Notes under the pieces: model-generated | What the model was told of the DNA's origin: nothing | Database searches by the model: none | What the model saw: only the letters and a program-made list of their open reading frames with translations | In this document: positions 1 through 8,252 of the stretch, piece after piece | Layout of the letters: each line of letters begins with the position of its first letter | Position numbering within the stretch: the first letter of the stretch is position 1 | Translations under genes and position numbers: made by a program | From: an uncultured Caulobacterales bacterium | GTDB lineage: Bacteria > Pseudomonadota > Alphaproteobacteria > Caulobacterales > Maricaulaceae | Reading direction: 5' to 3' | DNA length: 32,008 nt | Assembly: GCA_937927825.1 (NCBI GenBank) | Contig: CALFWV010000215.1 | Coordinates: forward strand, 1 to 32,008

Positions 1-46
1 CTGTGTCGCTTTCCCCCAAAGAGAGTGCGCGAGATTGGCGGGGCAC

Positions 47-88
47 GCAGACGCAGGGCCCTCTCCCCCTGCGTCTGCATTATTTTTT
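47..88 (+). terminator. Rho-independent terminator of a gene upstream of the window
   Basis: Perfect 12-bp inverted repeat GCAGACGCAGGG (47-58) / CCCTGCGTCTGC (67-78), 8-nt loop, followed by a T-rich tail (ATTATTTTTT). Confidence 0.85.
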
Positions 89-100
89 GACACACCACAT

Positions 101-215
101 TGTCATCCCGCACGCAGCGAAGCTGAGATGCGGGACCCAACTGACATTCACGCAAGCGGATGATGATAACCGACAGGTCCCGCATTTACGTCCCGCGGAC
201 GTGTGCTGGGTGACA
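101..215. repeat. Nested palindromic intergenic element (REP/MITE-like)
   Basis: Imperfect outer inverted repeat TGTCATCCCGCA (101-112) / TGCTGGGTGACA (204-215), 10/12 complementary. Perfect inner inverted repeat ATGCGGGACC (128-137) / GGTCCCGCAT (176-185). Single copy in this window. Confidence 0.5.
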
Positions 216-224
216 TGGGGCAAC

Positions 225-251
225 TTATCCCCAAAGTTAGACTTATGCACA
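225..251 (+). promoter_or_regulatory. Pair of DnaA-box-like 9-mers upstream of dnaB
   Basis: TTATCCCCA (225-233) and TTATGCACA (243-251), each one mismatch from TTATCCACA. A TATATT -10-like hexamer lies at 259-264. Confidence 0.35.
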
Positions 252-318
252 AAAGGACTATATTCCTATCAACAGATAAGCTATGACTCGCAAGGTCTTC
301 TCGCCCTAAGGTCGCTCC

Positions 319-1836
319 ATGGTATATGTCGCAGATAATGATTCGATGACGGGCTCTGGAGGTCTAGGAGGTCAAGAGCTGGACTCCACGCCCCAAAGCC
401 AAGAAGCAGAAGCGGCCCTGCTGGGCGTGCTGCTTTACGATAATGAGGTCTATCACAAGATCTCGCCGATTGTGCAGGCCAAGCATTTCTACAATCCCGT
501 CCATGTCCGCATTTTCGACGCCGTTGCGCGCCTGATTGAAACGGGCAAATTGGCCGATGCGATTGTCCTGAAAAACCGCTTCTCCCAAGATGAAACCCTC
601 GTCGATATTGGAGGCGTGGAATATCTCGCGCTGCTGCTCGACAATGCGCCGCCAACGGCCACCGCCACAGAATATGCCAAGTTGATCTTTGACCTCGCCA
701 TGCGGCGGGAATTGATCCGCCTCTCGGACCTCATCAAAGCCACAGCCACCGACCCAGATAGCGAAGCCGACGCCCAAGCGCAAATTATCGAAGCGGAAAG
801 TCAGCTTTATAATCTGGCCGAGCTGGGCGGAACGCAGCAAGGTTTTGTCGACTTTGAAACCGCGCTGGTTGAATCCATTGAGATGATGTCCGCCGCCTTT
901 ACGCGGGACGGCAATCTGTCGGGGATTTCCACAGGCCTGATTGATTTGGACCGCCAGCTCGGCGGACTGCATAAATCAGACCTCATCATCCTCGCGGGGC
1001 GTCCGTCCATGGGGAAAACCTCCCTCGCAACGAACATCGCCTTTCACGTCGCGAAACATTTCAAAAAAGAAAAAGACGAAAACGGGATTGAGAAGACAAC
1101 CGATGGCGGCGTGGTCGGGTTCTTCTCTCTGGAGATGAGCTCTGAACAGCTCGCCACCCGTTTGCTCGCGGAGCAATCCGGCGTGTCCTCGCACCATATT
1201 CGTCGCGGCGATATTACTAGCGCCCAGTATGAGCATATTCGCGATGCGGCGGATGAGATTATCCAAATTCCCCTTCACATCGATGATACGGGCGGCTTGT
1301 CAATTGGGGCGCTGGCTGCGCGGGCGCGACGGTTGAAACGCCAAAAGGGCCTCGACTGTATCGTCGTCGACTATCTGCAGCTCCTCACGGGCGGTGCGGG
1401 TATGAATTCAAATTCAAACCGCGTGCAGGAAGTCTCGATGATTACCCAGGGGCTCAAAGCCCTCGCCAAGGAACTGGACGTGCCCGTCCTCGCCCTCGCC
1501 CAGCTCTCTCGCCAGGTCGAACAACGCGACGATAAACGCCCGCAGCTCTCAGATTTGCGCGAATCCGGCTCGATCGAGCAAGACGCCGATGTCGTGATGT
1601 TCGTCTTCCGCGAAGAATATTACCTCTCTCGGACAGAGCCGAGCGAGGATAATGTCGCCGAACATGAAGAGTGGATGGCGAAAATGGAAAAACTCCACGG
1701 CAAAGCCGAAGTCATCATAGGCAAACAACGCCACGGCCCGATTGGGACGGTTGCTCTGTCCTTCCAGCCTAACCTGACGAAATTCGGAAATTGGGTCGAG
1801 GAAGATTTTGGTTCCGGCGGCGGGAGCGCCTTCTAA
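319..1836 (+). CDS. dnaB: Replicative DNA helicase DnaB
   Basis: 505 aa with DnaB N-terminal domain (PQSQEAEAALLGVLL), Walker A GRPSMGKTSLA, and DYLQLL / LSRQVEQRDDKRPQLSDLRESGSIEQDADVV motifs. No intein. Confidence 0.98.
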   Translation: MVYVADNDSMTGSGGLGGQELDSTPQSQEAEAALLGVLLYDNEVYHKISPIVQAKHFYNPVHVRIFDAVARLIETGKLADAIVLKNRFSQDETLVDIGGVEYLALLLDNAPPTATATEYAKLIFDLAMRRELIRLSDLIKATATDPDSEADAQAQIIEAESQLYNLAELGGTQQGFVDFETALVESIEMMSAAFTRDGNLSGISTGLIDLDRQLGGLHKSDLIILAGRPSMGKTSLATNIAFHVAKHFKKEKDENGIEKTTDGGVVGFFSLEMSSEQLATRLLAEQSGVSSHHIRRGDITSAQYEHIRDAADEIIQIPLHIDDTGGLSIGALAARARRLKRQKGLDCIVVDYLQLLTGGAGMNSNSNRVQEVSMITQGLKALAKELDVPVLALAQLSRQVEQRDDKRPQLSDLRESGSIEQDADVVMFVFREEYYLSRTEPSEDNVAEHEEWMAKMEKLHGKAEVIIGKQRHGPIGTVALSFQPNLTKFGNWVEEDFGSGGGSAF

Positions 1837-1899
1837 AAGGCGCATTGGAAAAGGCCCTTGTTTGGAACTTTAGCGTGAGCGCATCGTTCGGTCCTATAT

Positions 1900-2892
1900 G
1901 TGGCCATAAAGGAATGTGACATCGCCTATTTAGAAACAGTCTTCATCATTTGGTGCCTATGCTTGCTGATTGGGGCCTTAATCCCGATGTTTCGGGTGAA
2001 AACATGGTGGCTGCGCGCCTGGACTTATGCGCGAATTCAAATCCTGTGTTTGACGGGACTAACCTTTGTCGCCGGCTTATTTTTGTTCAATTTGCAGTCC
2101 GTTTGGGGCACGTCAATCGCGATTGGGGCTGCGATAATTTCGGCCTTATGTTTGCGGGATATTTTGCCTTTCACACCGCTGGGTAAAAAACAGGTTTCGA
2201 ACATCCCTCAATCAAAAAACAACAAGGCTGTAAAATTATTCGTCGGCAATGTTTTGATGGATAATCAATCACATCAACCCCTGCTGGATATGATAGATGA
2301 GACGGCGCCCGACATCGTATTTCTGGTCGAAACTGACCAAAGGTGGCGCGATTATATGGCTGCATTGGAAGATAAATTTGCCCACACATACCTCCTACCC
2401 CTGCCCGATTATAACGGCATGTTATTCTATTCCCGCTTTCCGATTTTGGACGTGCGCGAGCGTTACTTAGTTCAAGATCACATTCCGTCTCTCACCCTGA
2501 CCCTTGACTTAGGGGACGGCGAAATTTTGACATTTTATGGTTTGCATCCCCGTCCGCCACGTCCGCAAGATGATACCGCTGACTTGGATAAGGAACTCGA
2601 AATTGTCGCCAAAGAAGTCAGCCAAATAAAGACGCCGGTCATTGTTACGGGCGACCTCAATGATGTCGGGTGGTCCACGACAACCAAAGCCTTTCTGAAG
2701 ACAAGCAATCTGAAAGACCCCCGCCGGGGTCGGGGATTATATAATAGCTATAATGCCAAAATCCCGGTTGTCAGATGGCCACTGGATCACACCTTTCATT
2801 CAGATCACTTTGGTCTGATATCCCTAAAACGTATGCCCGCATTTGGCTCGGATCATTTTCCGATTTTTATTGAACTCGGATTAGAAACATAA
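1900..2892 (+). CDS. Endonuclease/exonuclease/phosphatase (EEP) family protein with N-terminal transmembrane segments
   Basis: GTG start. Hydrophobic N-terminus, then EEP signatures: VETDQRW, PVIVTGDLNDVGWS, LDHTFHS, FGSDHFPIFIEL. Confidence 0.9.
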   Translation: MAIKECDIAYLETVFIIWCLCLLIGALIPMFRVKTWWLRAWTYARIQILCLTGLTFVAGLFLFNLQSVWGTSIAIGAAIISALCLRDILPFTPLGKKQVSNIPQSKNNKAVKLFVGNVLMDNQSHQPLLDMIDETAPDIVFLVETDQRWRDYMAALEDKFAHTYLLPLPDYNGMLFYSRFPILDVRERYLVQDHIPSLTLTLDLGDGEILTFYGLHPRPPRPQDDTADLDKELEIVAKEVSQIKTPVIVTGDLNDVGWSTTTKAFLKTSNLKDPRRGRGLYNSYNAKIPVVRWPLDHTFHSDHFGLISLKRMPAFGSDHFPIFIELGLET

Positions 2893-2993
2893 GTTTAAAC
2901 CTATAAGAATCCTCAAATCGGCGTGTCTGTCAGACCAACAAAAACAATGACTTATATAAATTTTTTAGAGAACAATCCTCACTTTCAAAAGCT

Positions 2994-3003
2994 GTGCTAT
3001 ATT
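2994..3003 (+). promoter_or_regulatory. Possible extended -10 promoter for the downstream putative ncRNA
   Basis: TGC-TATATT (TGN extended -10) at 2995-3003. No good -35 hexamer seen. Confidence 0.3.
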
Positions 3004-3009
3004 GAACAC

Positions 3010-3280
3010 GTTCTTTCAAACATGGGACTGGGTAGGACGTCACCTTCCTGTTTGAAAGACGGTGGGTCTGAGCAGCTTTGTTGTGCAAATCGCATTCGCG
3101 AAATGCACTAGACACCAAAGCCTGTGCCGGGAATTTAGGAGTGAGAGCCGATGCCTGGGTCCAACGCTGGCCCAACTGGTAGGACAAACGGGCCGCTTCT
3201 TCAAAAACCATTGCCGCAGAGACTGGCAATTGGCGCAAGCCAAATGCGGGGGGTTGGATTAGCAATCCAATCTTTGCCTT
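3010..3280 (+). ncRNA. Putative structured non-coding RNA
   Basis: No convincing CDS. Manual pairing gives nested stems 3047-3054/3185-3192, 3063-3068/3169-3174, 3075-3080/3116-3121, 3083-3087/3104-3108 and 3090-3093/3098-3101. Also TTGGC-GCAA-GCCAA (3230-3243) and a terminator-like hairpin TTGGATT-AGC-AATCCAA-TCTTT (3254-3275). Ends are approximate. Confidence 0.4.
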
Positions 3281-3418
3281 CTGTAAAACTAACTTCCCTT
3301 CTGGTATTCCATCAGAAGACCAACTCTGCGGGCAAGTCCTGCTTTTAAAATGCCTCGGCTGGCCACGAGTTGAAACTGTTGTTTCAACGGATTGGCAGCA
3401 GCAACGTCCGCTTGGGCA

Positions 3419-3823
3419 CTAATATTTTGACCGCTCACCATTGGGCCGGTTCGCATCCTCCAGAATGCGGCGCTTAATTTGCGCGAGGGTGAAGCCGATG
3501 GATTTTCGCTTGAAAAGGATTTTATCCACCGCTGCCAATTCATAGCGGTAGGCGGCCTCATGATTTTTCATCAGATCGGTGTGCAGGGACCGTATCATAA
3601 TCATGTGCCCCCCGCGAATGAGGACAAAATAAAAGGCAAAAAACCCGACAATGGTTGCATTATGATCTCGGAACCGCGGCGCATCAGAAATTGTGGAAAA
3701 GGCATAGAGAAAGACAAGCAGAACCAACATTGTCGGCAGCACAATTCGTTGCAGCCAAACCCGCAGGCACAGATGTTTCGCGATGAGGGTTTCCGGTGTC
3801 ATCTTCCAGTTCCATACGCTCAT
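3419..3823 (-). CDS. Small membrane protein, function unknown
   Basis: 134 aa from MSVWNWKMTPETLIAKHLC. Two hydrophobic stretches (IVLPTMLVLLVFLYAF, ATIVGFFAFYFVLI). The longer 200-aa ORF start overlaps ychF and is unlikely. Confidence 0.7.
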   Translation of the reverse strand: MSVWNWKMTPETLIAKHLCLRVWLQRIVLPTMLVLLVFLYAFSTISDAPRFRDHNATIVGFFAFYFVLIRGGHMIMIRSLHTDLMKNHEAAYRYELAAVDKILFKRKSIGFTLAQIKRRILEDANRPNGERSKY

Positions 3824-3941
3824 ATTTGCCTTTTGGATATGGGGCAATTTGACGGGTCTGACTGTCGCTTGTGTCTTGACGTTGGGGGGCGAGACTGAAA
3901 AGAGCCGCGCGAGTTCAAAATTTAAATGTCGGAGTCCCGTT

Positions 3942-5039
3942 ATGGGTTTTAAATGCGGTATTGTTGGTCTGCCCAATGTTGGCAAATCCACCCTGTTTAA
4001 TGCGTTGACCAAAACGGCCAATGCACAGGCAGCGAATTATCCTTTCTGTACGATTGAACCAAATGTTGGTGACGTCGCCGTGCCGGAGCCAAGGCTCGAC
4101 ACGATTGCGAAAATTGGCGGCTCTGCGCAGATCATCCCTGCCCGTATGAATTTTGTTGATATTGCGGGCCTCGTCAAAGGTGCGTCGCAAGGCGAAGGCA
4201 TGGGCAATCAGTTCCTCGCCAATATTCGTGAGACTGACGCTATCATCTATGTTCTGCGGTGTTTCGAAGATGATGATATCACCCATGTCGAAGGCCGCAT
4301 TGATCCGATGAGCGATTTTGAGACGATTGAGACAGAACTGATGCTGGCTGATTTGGAAAGTTTAGAAAAGCGTAAGCCGGGCCTTGAAAAAAAAATCAAG
4401 CAAAATGACAAGGATGCCCTCCAAACTATTCGGCTTATCGAGCTCGCTATCGCAGCTCTTGAGGACGGCAAACCGGCCCGCACGGTCGAGATTGACGACG
4501 ATGATAAGAAAGCGTGGCGGATGCTACAGCTACTGACGTCCAAGCCTGTTCTCTATGTCGCCAATGTCGACGAAGACAGTGCAGCCAGCGGAAATGATTT
4601 CTCTGCCAAAGTTGTTGCCCATGCCGACTCTGAAGGGGCGCAGGCGGTTATCATTTCTGCCCAAATCGAATCTGAAATGGCTGTCTTGGAAGATGAAGAA
4701 CAAGCTGAATATTTGGACGCCATTGGCTTGACCGAACCCGGACTGAACCGCCTGATCCAAAAAGGCTACGCTTTGCTGGACTTGCAGACCTATTTCACAG
4801 TTGGTCCAAAAGAGGCGCGCGCTTGGACATTCCAAAAAGGATGGAAAGCCCCGCGCTGTGCAGGCGTCATCCACGGGGATTTTGAAAAAGGCTTCATTCG
4901 CGCTGAAACCACCGCCTATGAGGATTATGTTGCCAATAATGGCGAACAAGGGGCGAAAGAAGCGGGCAAAGTCCGCCAAGAAGGCAAAGAGTATGTTGTC
5001 AAAGATGGCGACATCATGCTCTTTAAATTCAATGTTTAG
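3942..5039 (+). CDS. ychF: Redox-regulated ATPase YchF (Obg-family)
   Basis: Starts MGFKCGIVGLPNVGKSTLFNALTKTANAQAANYPFCTIEPNVG. C-terminal TGS region FTVGPKEARAWTFQKG...HGDFEKGFIRAE. The ORF-track start at 3783 is too early. Confidence 0.97.
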   Translation: MGFKCGIVGLPNVGKSTLFNALTKTANAQAANYPFCTIEPNVGDVAVPEPRLDTIAKIGGSAQIIPARMNFVDIAGLVKGASQGEGMGNQFLANIRETDAIIYVLRCFEDDDITHVEGRIDPMSDFETIETELMLADLESLEKRKPGLEKKIKQNDKDALQTIRLIELAIAALEDGKPARTVEIDDDDKKAWRMLQLLTSKPVLYVANVDEDSAASGNDFSAKVVAHADSEGAQAVIISAQIESEMAVLEDEEQAEYLDAIGLTEPGLNRLIQKGYALLDLQTYFTVGPKEARAWTFQKGWKAPRCAGVIHGDFEKGFIRAETTAYEDYVANNGEQGAKEAGKVRQEGKEYVVKDGDIMLFKFNV

Positions 5040-5113
5040 TTGTATTTCAGTCACTTAGGCGAAATTTAACGACTCACGACCACATTACGGGCTCCTAAAT
5101 CGGAGCTTTGTCC

Positions 5114-5557
5114 ATGCGAAAAATTCTACTGACGGCCCTCTTCACAGCGGCTGCTTGGCCTGCCTTTGCAATGGATTCCGGCGATGCCGCCTTTGAGCTT
5201 CTGTCGCAATATGCGGTGGAAACACAAAAGAAAAATTACATCAAATTGCAGAGCACGATTAATCCAGCGGATGCCATGGAAATAGATGCCAAATTTTCTG
5301 AAGTCTATGGCGATCCGGAAATCAACCGATCCGGCCTTAAAGTTTGGGAAATAGACAACACCAGCGGGCAAGGGGCTAAACAAACAACACTCATGTGCGG
5401 CCCCGACGGTAAAGGCGGCTTATTCATTTCAGCAGATCGGCGCGGCAAAGCCATAAACAAAATGGCAAAGGGTCAGGAAAAGCAATCGGGCGAGAAGCCG
5501 AAAGCGCTTGAGATAACAAATATGAAGACGGGCCCAGTGTCGTATGAAAGAGACTGA
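5114..5557 (+). CDS. Small secreted protein, function unknown
   Basis: 147 aa with N-terminal signal peptide MRKILLTALFTAAAWPAFA. GGAG Shine-Dalgarno sequence 8 nt upstream of ATG. Confidence 0.75.
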   Translation: MRKILLTALFTAAAWPAFAMDSGDAAFELLSQYAVETQKKNYIKLQSTINPADAMEIDAKFSEVYGDPEINRSGLKVWEIDNTSGQGAKQTTLMCGPDGKGGLFISADRRGKAINKMAKGQEKQSGEKPKALEITNMKTGPVSYERD

Positions 5558-5652
5558 CCCTGATGTGAAAATTAAGACTTTTACAAGCTTACCCGCCCTA
5601 TCCTTTGGACAAATCCAGCGGTGGGAACCGTGTAGGATGTGGGATAATTTAA

Positions 5653-7599
5653 ATGCAGGCGTTTAGCAGCATATTTGCGCGTATCATTTGGGTGATGAGC
5701 TTTATCGTCATCCCTACATATACGCATGCCCAGACTTTCACTAACACAACGGCAGGCGTCATTGATGACAGTACCTTCTGCGCGGGCGGAACCAACGCCA
5801 ATGGGAACGGCGTTATCAACGACTTGGAACGGACTTTTTCGGTTAGCGGCCTAACGGCCGTTACGGACCTGAACGTGGGCCTCGTCGCCGCACACACGTG
5901 GCGCGGAGACATGGACGTCAGGTTGGAATCGCCTCTGGGTACGGAAGTGCAGCTCATTGTTAGCGACACCTCCGGCGCCGGCAACCACGACAATTACAAT
6001 ATCGAACTCAGCGATGAGAATTTAGAGGATGTCAATACAGGGTCCCACGCAACCGCGAATGACACGAACCCGCCTTATTACGAATTTTCCGTCAGGCCCG
6101 ATAACGCGCTTTCTGCTTTTGACGGGGAAGACCCAAATGGGACTTGGACGCTAAAAATCTGTGATGATTACACGGGCGAGATTGGGAATTTCATTCAGGG
6201 CGAATTGACCTTTGCAGGCACAGGCGCGGACCTGTCTTTGTCGCTGACAGCTAATACGGAATTTCCCACGACAGGCGATACCGTCACACTTACATTGACC
6301 GCGTTTTCAGAAGGTCCGTTGAACTCCACCCCGACAGCCCAATTAAATCTTCCCGCCGGTGCTAATTTTGTGTCCTCCTCGGGCGATGGCTCTTATAATA
6401 GCAGCTCTGGCGTTTGGAGCATCGGTAGTGGTTTTGCGCCCGGCACACCTCGGTCACGTATAATTGTTATTTCTTTGCCCGCGACAGGCAGCTTCCCTAT
6501 TAACGCCGAGATTTTTTCCTCAAATCGTACAGATCAAGACTCGACACCTAATAATGCCGTCACGACGGAAGATGACTATTCAGAACTCACCTTAATCGTA
6601 CAACCCTCCTCCGTAGCCCCCGCGCTAAACTGTCCGGCAACTGATAGATTTGAATTAGCCTTCACAGCGCCAGGAACAACAAATGGTTGGACCTCAGGAA
6701 GTTTCGCCGAGAGTTATTCGGCGTTTGACCCCGTGAGTGCATCAAACATTGATTTGAATTTTGCACTTTCCGGCGACACGGGGTTTTTAGGAGCGGTTGG
6801 CGGCGTAAACAGCCCGGTATCACAAACCACATACACAGGCGGTATTTCACCCGCCGAACATAGTGTCGCAATCGCAGCAGATTTCGATACAACAAACCAA
6901 TTCGTAACCATGGGGATAGACGTCGGAACAACGGGAATTGGTGTAGAGGCTCTGCAATTCACCATTTTCGATGTAGACTTGGGCGGATGGACGGATCGCA
7001 TCGAATTTCGAGGTTTCTTAGATGGCGTCTATGTTTCCCCGCTCCTAACGCCCAGCGCACAGAATTATGTATCTGGGAATGAAATTATCGGCCAAACAGG
7101 AAATGCGGGTCAAACATCGAGTGCAGGCAATGTAACTGTGACGTTCAATGAACCCATAGACCGTGTTGAATGGGATTATGGCAATGACGCAAGTGCGGGT
7201 CCCAACCCTGATTTCCAAATCATTTCAATGCATACTGTAAACATGTGCGGCCGCCGCAAGGCAGATTTAGAGGCCATCAAAACTGTTGAGGTCTATGATC
7301 CAAACGCTTTGGGTCTGTATATGACTCCGGGCAATGAGGTTATCTACAAAATCATTGTTACAAATTCCGCAACGGCAACAGCTACGGCCGAGGATGTTGA
7401 TATTTCTGATACGCTACCCGATAATTTGAAATTCGTCTCGGCATCCACTATCGGATTTACCGGCGGTGGATTCGGAACGCCTAACCTCCCGGCGACCAAC
7501 ACCGATTGTGCAGTCACGCCTTGCGTCGTTAGGTTTTCAGGCGGCGATGTGCCAATAAACACAACAGCTGAAATCGCTGTCCGCGCAATTATTAAATAG
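5653..7599 (+). CDS. Exported P-domain (proprotein convertase P-type) and DUF11-repeat protein
   Basis: Signal peptide, then a P-domain-like region (DLNVGLVAAHTWRGDMDVRLESPLGTEVQLI...NGTWTLKICDDYTGEIGNF) and a C-terminal DUF11-like unit (GNEVIYKIIVTNSA...DTLPDNLKFVSAS). Confidence 0.85.
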   Translation: MQAFSSIFARIIWVMSFIVIPTYTHAQTFTNTTAGVIDDSTFCAGGTNANGNGVINDLERTFSVSGLTAVTDLNVGLVAAHTWRGDMDVRLESPLGTEVQLIVSDTSGAGNHDNYNIELSDENLEDVNTGSHATANDTNPPYYEFSVRPDNALSAFDGEDPNGTWTLKICDDYTGEIGNFIQGELTFAGTGADLSLSLTANTEFPTTGDTVTLTLTAFSEGPLNSTPTAQLNLPAGANFVSSSGDGSYNSSSGVWSIGSGFAPGTPRSRIIVISLPATGSFPINAEIFSSNRTDQDSTPNNAVTTEDDYSELTLIVQPSSVAPALNCPATDRFELAFTAPGTTNGWTSGSFAESYSAFDPVSASNIDLNFALSGDTGFLGAVGGVNSPVSQTTYTGGISPAEHSVAIAADFDTTNQFVTMGIDVGTTGIGVEALQFTIFDVDLGGWTDRIEFRGFLDGVYVSPLLTPSAQNYVSGNEIIGQTGNAGQTSSAGNVTVTFNEPIDRVEWDYGNDASAGPNPDFQIISMHTVNMCGRRKADLEAIKTVEVYDPNALGLYMTPGNEVIYKIIVTNSATATATAEDVDISDTLPDNLKFVSASTIGFTGGGFGTPNLPATNTDCAVTPCVVRFSGGDVPINTTAEIAVRAIIK

Positions 7600-7604
7600 T
7601 CCTG

Positions 7605-8252
7605 TTACAAATTGACCGCGTCCGTCTCCGGCAAAATATGTGTCTCAGCAAAAGCCAATGCTTCCCACTCTAGAAAATGTTCGTCCGTCATAAGTTCGGA
7701 AATATACACGTCTGACCGTGTAGAGCGTGGAAGGCCATAGCTTTCAAAGCGGGTTGCCACGGGCAGATAAAACGCATCCGCAATTGTCCAATCATTAAAC
7801 AGAAATGGTCCATCATGACGGCCCAATAATTCGTCCCACATTGCAGAGATTTCTGCCGCCTCTTTCAGACAATCAACTGGCATCGGGCCTTGGGTGCGTC
7901 GCCGTAAATTCATGGGCGCTTCTCGGCGAATAGCTTCGAATCCCGTGTGCATTTTCGCGACAACGGCTTTGGCTTCTGCCCAAAGCGCTTCGTCCTTGGG
8001 CCAAAGGTTCGGCACGGCTTTTGCGCAAAATTCAGCAATGGCCAGGCTATCAGGGATAACCGCTCCGTTAACATCCAACACCGGAACGGTCCCGGCATCG
8101 CTGACTTTCAACAAAGCGTCCTTATATCCGGGGACATCGAGGTCAATCATCACGGATTGAAACGGAAGCTCCGTCTTCCGCAAAATCTGCCAAGCCCGCA
8201 ATGACCAAGACGAGTAGTTATAATTACCGATATAGAGCGTCAGATTAGACAT
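7605..8252 (-). CDS. Glutathione S-transferase family protein
   Basis: 215 aa. GST N-terminal fold LTLYIGNYNYSSWSLRAWQILRKTELPF...GTVPVLDVNGAVIPDSLAIAEF. Confidence 0.93.
   Translation of the reverse strand: MSNLTLYIGNYNYSSWSLRAWQILRKTELPFQSVMIDLDVPGYKDALLKVSDAGTVPVLDVNGAVIPDSLAIAEFCAKAVPNLWPKDEALWAEAKAVVAKMHTGFEAIRREAPMNLRRRTQGPMPVDCLKEAAEISAMWDELLGRHDGPFLFNDWTIADAFYLPVATRFESYGLPRSTRSDVYISELMTDEHFLEWEALAFAETHILPETDAVNL

Noticed and set aside
3-338. 111-aa plus-strand ORF upstream of dnaB
   Set aside because: Runs through a strong terminator and a palindromic element; composition not protein-like.
364-972. 202-aa minus-strand ORF antisense to dnaB
   Set aside because: Fully antisense to a certain CDS; typical shadow ORF.
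2930-3265. 111-aa minus-strand ORF in the 2893-3418 intergenic region
   Set aside because: No recognisable family, poor initiation context, and overlaps nested inverted repeats. A decayed CDS remains possible but is not supported.
3010-3280. Assignment as 6S, RNase P, SRP or tmRNA
   Set aside because: Diagnostic conserved sequences of RNase P, SRP and tmRNA not seen; 6S is only suggested by shape and cannot be confirmed without a covariance model.
3289-3441. 50-aa minus-strand ORF MVSGQNISAQADVAAANPLKQQFQLVASRG...
   Set aside because: Overlaps the 3' end of the upstream gene, lacks a well-placed SD, no recognised homologue. Noted only.
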